Positions 22,886-24,833 of a DNA stretch of 24,833 bases are shown piece after piece. Below the pieces are notes generated by a model that searched no databases, was not told the DNA's origin, and was given only the letters and a program-made list of their open reading frames with translations. This DNA comes from Candidatus Poribacteria bacterium (GTDB lineage: Bacteria > Abyssobacteria > SURF-5). Every line of letters starts with the position of its first letter. The stretch's first letter is position 1. Location: positions 1-24,833 of the forward strand of contig JACRIR010000076.1 in NCBI GenBank assembly GCA_016215705.1, read 5' to 3'. The position numbers were made by a program, and so were the translations under genes.

Positions 22886-23431
22886 TCAATCATATTTTAT
22901 CAATTCATATGGCAAGTTCAGCGGTTTGCCGTTGAGAAGGGCGACGACGGCCTCCCAAAGGGTGTCGGCCGGCGGAGGACAGCCGGGAAGGTGATAGTCA
23001 ATCTTCACGACTTCGCTGCACGGGTATACACGATTCAGTATGAGCGGAAGCTCGTCGGCATTGGGAACTCTGCCCGACGGATTGTAGACCGAGGGGCCAT
23101 TGCGATATGCTTCATCGAGGCACTCTTGCAACGGAATGCCGTTGCGCATTGCCGGCAGCCCGCCCATGATGGCGCAGTCGCCGACGGCTATGAGGATACT
23201 ACAATGCCGGCGGAACTGCCGGAGAACTTCCACGTTTTCTTCGTTGGCGCATCCGCCCTCAATCAGTCCGACGAGACAGTCGCCGCTAAATTTCTTGATA
23301 TCGTCCACTGGAGATTTGTCGAAGTCGACAAGCTGAATCAGCTTAAGGATTCGGTCGTCGATGTCCAGAAGCGACATGTGGCATCCGAAGCAGCCTGCCA
23401 ATGAAGTTGTTGCGACTTTCGGCTTTTCCAT
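22886..23431 (-). CDS. hoxY: NAD-reducing hydrogenase small subunit HoxY
   Basis: The 181-residue small subunit that passes electrons between the HoxH active site and the diaphorase. It is short because it has only the proximal [4Fe-4S] domain, as usual in soluble group 3 enzymes. Candidate cluster ligands are C14 and C17 in GCFGCHMS, C86 in VGDCAIMGG, and C151 in LPGCPPPAD. EGGCANEENVE near residue 60 is also characteristic. The ATG has a GAGGG ribosome site. It begins 10 bases after hoxU and is followed by hoxH after 40 bases. No twin-arginine signal is present, so the enzyme is cytoplasmic. Confidence 0.96.
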   Translation of the reverse strand: MEKPKVATTSLAGCFGCHMSLLDIDDRILKLIQLVDFDKSPVDDIKKFSGDCLVGLIEGGCANEENVEVLRQFRRHCSILIAVGDCAIMGGLPAMRNGIPLQECLDEAYRNGPSVYNPSGRVPNADELPLILNRVYPCSEVVKIDYHLPGCPPPADTLWEAVVALLNGKPLNLPYELIKYD

Positions 23432-23441
23432 GTTCTAACCC

Positions 23442-24167
23442 TCACTTGCCTCGAGCGGAGCGTCGGGCCTTAGCTTCAGTGTCCGAACCGATGGGCTGAT
23501 GATCGTAAAGCCGTTGACCTACGGGAACCGCAAATCCCACGCGTTTCTTCAAGATCGCGCCGACGGGACAACTTCCGACGGCGTCATCGCTCACGTCAAC
23601 GTTTGTGTCGGCCAGGCGAGCTTCGGCGTTGACGCCGATCTTCTTATGATTTCCGCGGCCGACGAATTGGAAAACGCCCTTCCCATCCAGATCGCGCGAG
23701 GCGCGCACGCACCTGCCGCACAAGATGCATCGGTTCCGGTCGAGGAATATGTCCGGATGGGAGGCATCCAGTTCGCGTTTCGGAAACATATATGGGAATT
23801 TGGGCGCTGCGATGCCGAAGCGATACGCCATCGCCTGAAGCTCGCAGTTGCCGCTCTTCTCGCAGAACATGCAGAAGTGGTTGCCTTCGACAAAGAGCAT
23901 CTCAACGAGGTTCTTCCGATAGGTTATCAGTTGCTCGGTCTCGTTGAGAACGACCATCCCTTCACCTATCGGCTGCGTACATGACGCGGTCGGCCTGTTG
24001 TTGACGAGTACCGTACACAGGCGGCACGAAGCGCCCGGTTTCAGTTTTTTCGTCCAGCACAGCCGAGGTATGTAGATTCCAGCGTCGTCCGCGGCCTGGA
24101 TTATTGTTTGTCCCTTGCGACCGGTAACCTCGACTCCATCAACTGTAAAGGTAATCGTATCGCTCAT
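23442..24167 (-). CDS. hoxU: NAD-reducing hydrogenase diaphorase moiety small subunit HoxU
   Basis: A 241-residue iron-sulfur subunit homologous to the N-terminal part of NuoG. A [2Fe-2S] cluster is formed by C37, C48, C51 and C63. Next is the His-Cys3 cluster with H97, C99, C102 and C108 (HFCMFCEKSGNC). A [4Fe-4S] cluster follows with C147, C150, C153 and C200 (CILCGRC and SCPVGAIL). It wires the flavin subunit HoxF to HoxY. The length of about 240 residues is typical of HoxU and excludes full-length NuoG. The ATG follows an AGGGA-type ribosome site, 15 bases after the hoxF stop. The C-terminal tail after residue 205 is basic and poorly conserved. Confidence 0.95.
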   Translation of the reverse strand: MSDTITFTVDGVEVTGRKGQTIIQAADDAGIYIPRLCWTKKLKPGASCRLCTVLVNNRPTASCTQPIGEGMVVLNETEQLITYRKNLVEMLFVEGNHFCMFCEKSGNCELQAMAYRFGIAAPKFPYMFPKRELDASHPDIFLDRNRCILCGRCVRASRDLDGKGVFQFVGRGNHKKIGVNAEARLADTNVDVSDDAVGSCPVGAILKKRVGFAVPVGQRLYDHQPIGSDTEAKARRSARGK

Positions 24168-24182
24168 GAGATTTTTTCCCTT

Positions 24183-24833
24183 TCATTCCTCGGCGTGAAC
24201 GGGACCGCGTCCCTGAGCCCGCACCGCCTCTTGCAGAGCCGCATCAAGGTCAAAAGCCCTGTTGAGCCCGTCGGCGGACCGGCTGACGCCTTTCTCATAT
24301 ACGTGCCGGAAGTTTTGCATCGTTGTGAGAACCACGTTCGGAGAGGTCTGGCCGAGCCCGCATCGGCTCATGGTCTTCACTGTTCGGCACAACTCCTCCA
24401 GGTAGACCAGGTCTTCAGGCTCGCCGCTCCCGCTGCGGATTTTGTCGAGGCGCTCCTTTATGAGCACGTTACCAACACGGCATGGAGTGCACCAGCCGCA
24501 GCTTTCCTCTATGAAAAAATCCATGAATTGAGAGGCCCTGTCCAGGATGTTCCGGCCCGGGCCGAACACAATGACGGACCCGCCTGTGGCCAGGTCGTCA
24601 TAGCAGATGACGCGCTTGAAACCTTCGGGGCTTATGCACTGGCCCGATGGCCCCCCGACCTGGACGGCGATAGCGTCCTCGCCGCCCACTTCGCCGAGCA
24701 GGTCTTCCATCGTGATTCCGTATGGAAGCTCGTAGATTCCGGGTCTTCGGCAATCGCCCGAGACACTGAACAATTTGGTGCCGGAACTCTTTTTGGACCC
24801 GATCTGCGCGAACCACGGCGCGCCCTTTTCCAT
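24183..24833 (-). CDS. hoxF: NAD-reducing hydrogenase diaphorase large subunit HoxF (C-terminal part, partial)
   Basis: The C-terminal 216 residues of a NuoF/HoxF-type flavin subunit that transfers electrons between NAD(H) and the iron-sulfur chain. KLFSVSGDCRRPGIYE and VGGPSGQC are from the NuoF FMN/SLBB region. ESCGWCTPCRVG plus a downstream RCGLGQ supply the four cysteines of the [4Fe-4S] cluster N3. The gene runs off the end of the window, so the Met at the edge is an internal residue and the true start lies outside. It ends without the additional ferredoxin domains of HndC or bifurcating HydB proteins, which supports HoxF. hoxE, if present, would also lie outside the window. Confidence 0.93.
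   Translation of the reverse strand: MEKGAPWFAQIGSKKSSGTKLFSVSGDCRRPGIYELPYGITMEDLLGEVGGEDAIAVQVGGPSGQCISPEGFKRVICYDDLATGGSVIVFGPGRNILDRASQFMDFFIEESCGWCTPCRVGNVLIKERLDKIRSGSGEPEDLVYLEELCRTVKTMSRCGLGQTSPNVVLTTMQNFRHVYEKGVSRSADGLNRAFDLDAALQEAVRAQGRGPVHAEE

Noticed and set aside
24183-24833. Reading the frame at the window edge as a complete small NuoF-like protein starting with Met
   Set aside because: The sequence begins inside the conserved NuoF/HoxF fold and lacks the NADH and FMN binding half, so the Met is internal and the gene is cut by the window end.
23442-24833. An electron-bifurcating HydABC or HndABCD-type iron-only hydrogenase instead of Hox
   Set aside because: The flavin subunit lacks C-terminal ferredoxin domains and the catalytic subunit downstream has [NiFe] L1 and L2 motifs, not the H-cluster motifs.

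Overview
The window reads as a piece of a bacterial chromosome of moderate GC content, probably from an uncultured anaerobic or facultative lineage. An NAD-coupled [NiFe]-hydrogenase operon, CoA-ester enzymes, paired TetR regulators and many short GC-rich intergenic hairpins would fit Desulfobacterota or a related deep branch. No rRNA, tRNA or phylogenetic marker is present, so this placement is a low-confidence inference. Genes have mostly clear Shine-Dalgarno sites. I see no phage genes, transposases, CRISPR arrays or RNA genes.

Left part (1-6.7 kb, mainly + strand): an amine/CoA accessory region. It holds a TetR regulator and a flavin amine-oxidase-like enzyme, then a Tat-exported PuuB-like D-amino-acid-oxidase-family flavoprotein, an enoyl-CoA hydratase/isomerase, and a second, paralogous TetR on the - strand. 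A fold-class IV transaminase that looks like the (R)-amine transaminases is divergent from the second TetR. A perfect 24-bp palindrome lies between them and is a probable TetR operator.

Middle (6.7-15.6 kb): a 720-bp gene-free stretch with several REP-like hairpins, then a + strand block of SCP2-type thiolase, P1-family (DmpA/BapA-like) N-terminal nucleophile peptidase and sodium:solute symporter. After that come a convergent secreted PD40/TolB-like beta-propeller protein, a LysE-family exporter and an MFS transporter.

Right part (15.6 kb to the end, all - strand): a hydrogenase operon read right to left. Its order is hoxF (cut by the window edge), hoxU, hoxY, hoxH, a hydrogenase maturation protease, a stand-alone receiver-domain response regulator, hypF, hypC, hypD and hypE. 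HoxFU form the NAD(H)-oxidising diaphorase and HoxYH the [NiFe] module. HypF/C/D/E build the Fe(CN)2CO group, and the protease removes the C-terminal tail of HoxH after nickel insertion. hypA and hypB, needed for nickel delivery, are not in the window.

The points most worth following up are the bacterial (R)-amine-transaminase homologue with its operator, the Tat-exported PuuB-like oxidase beside it, and the receiver-only protein translationally coupled into the hydrogenase operon.
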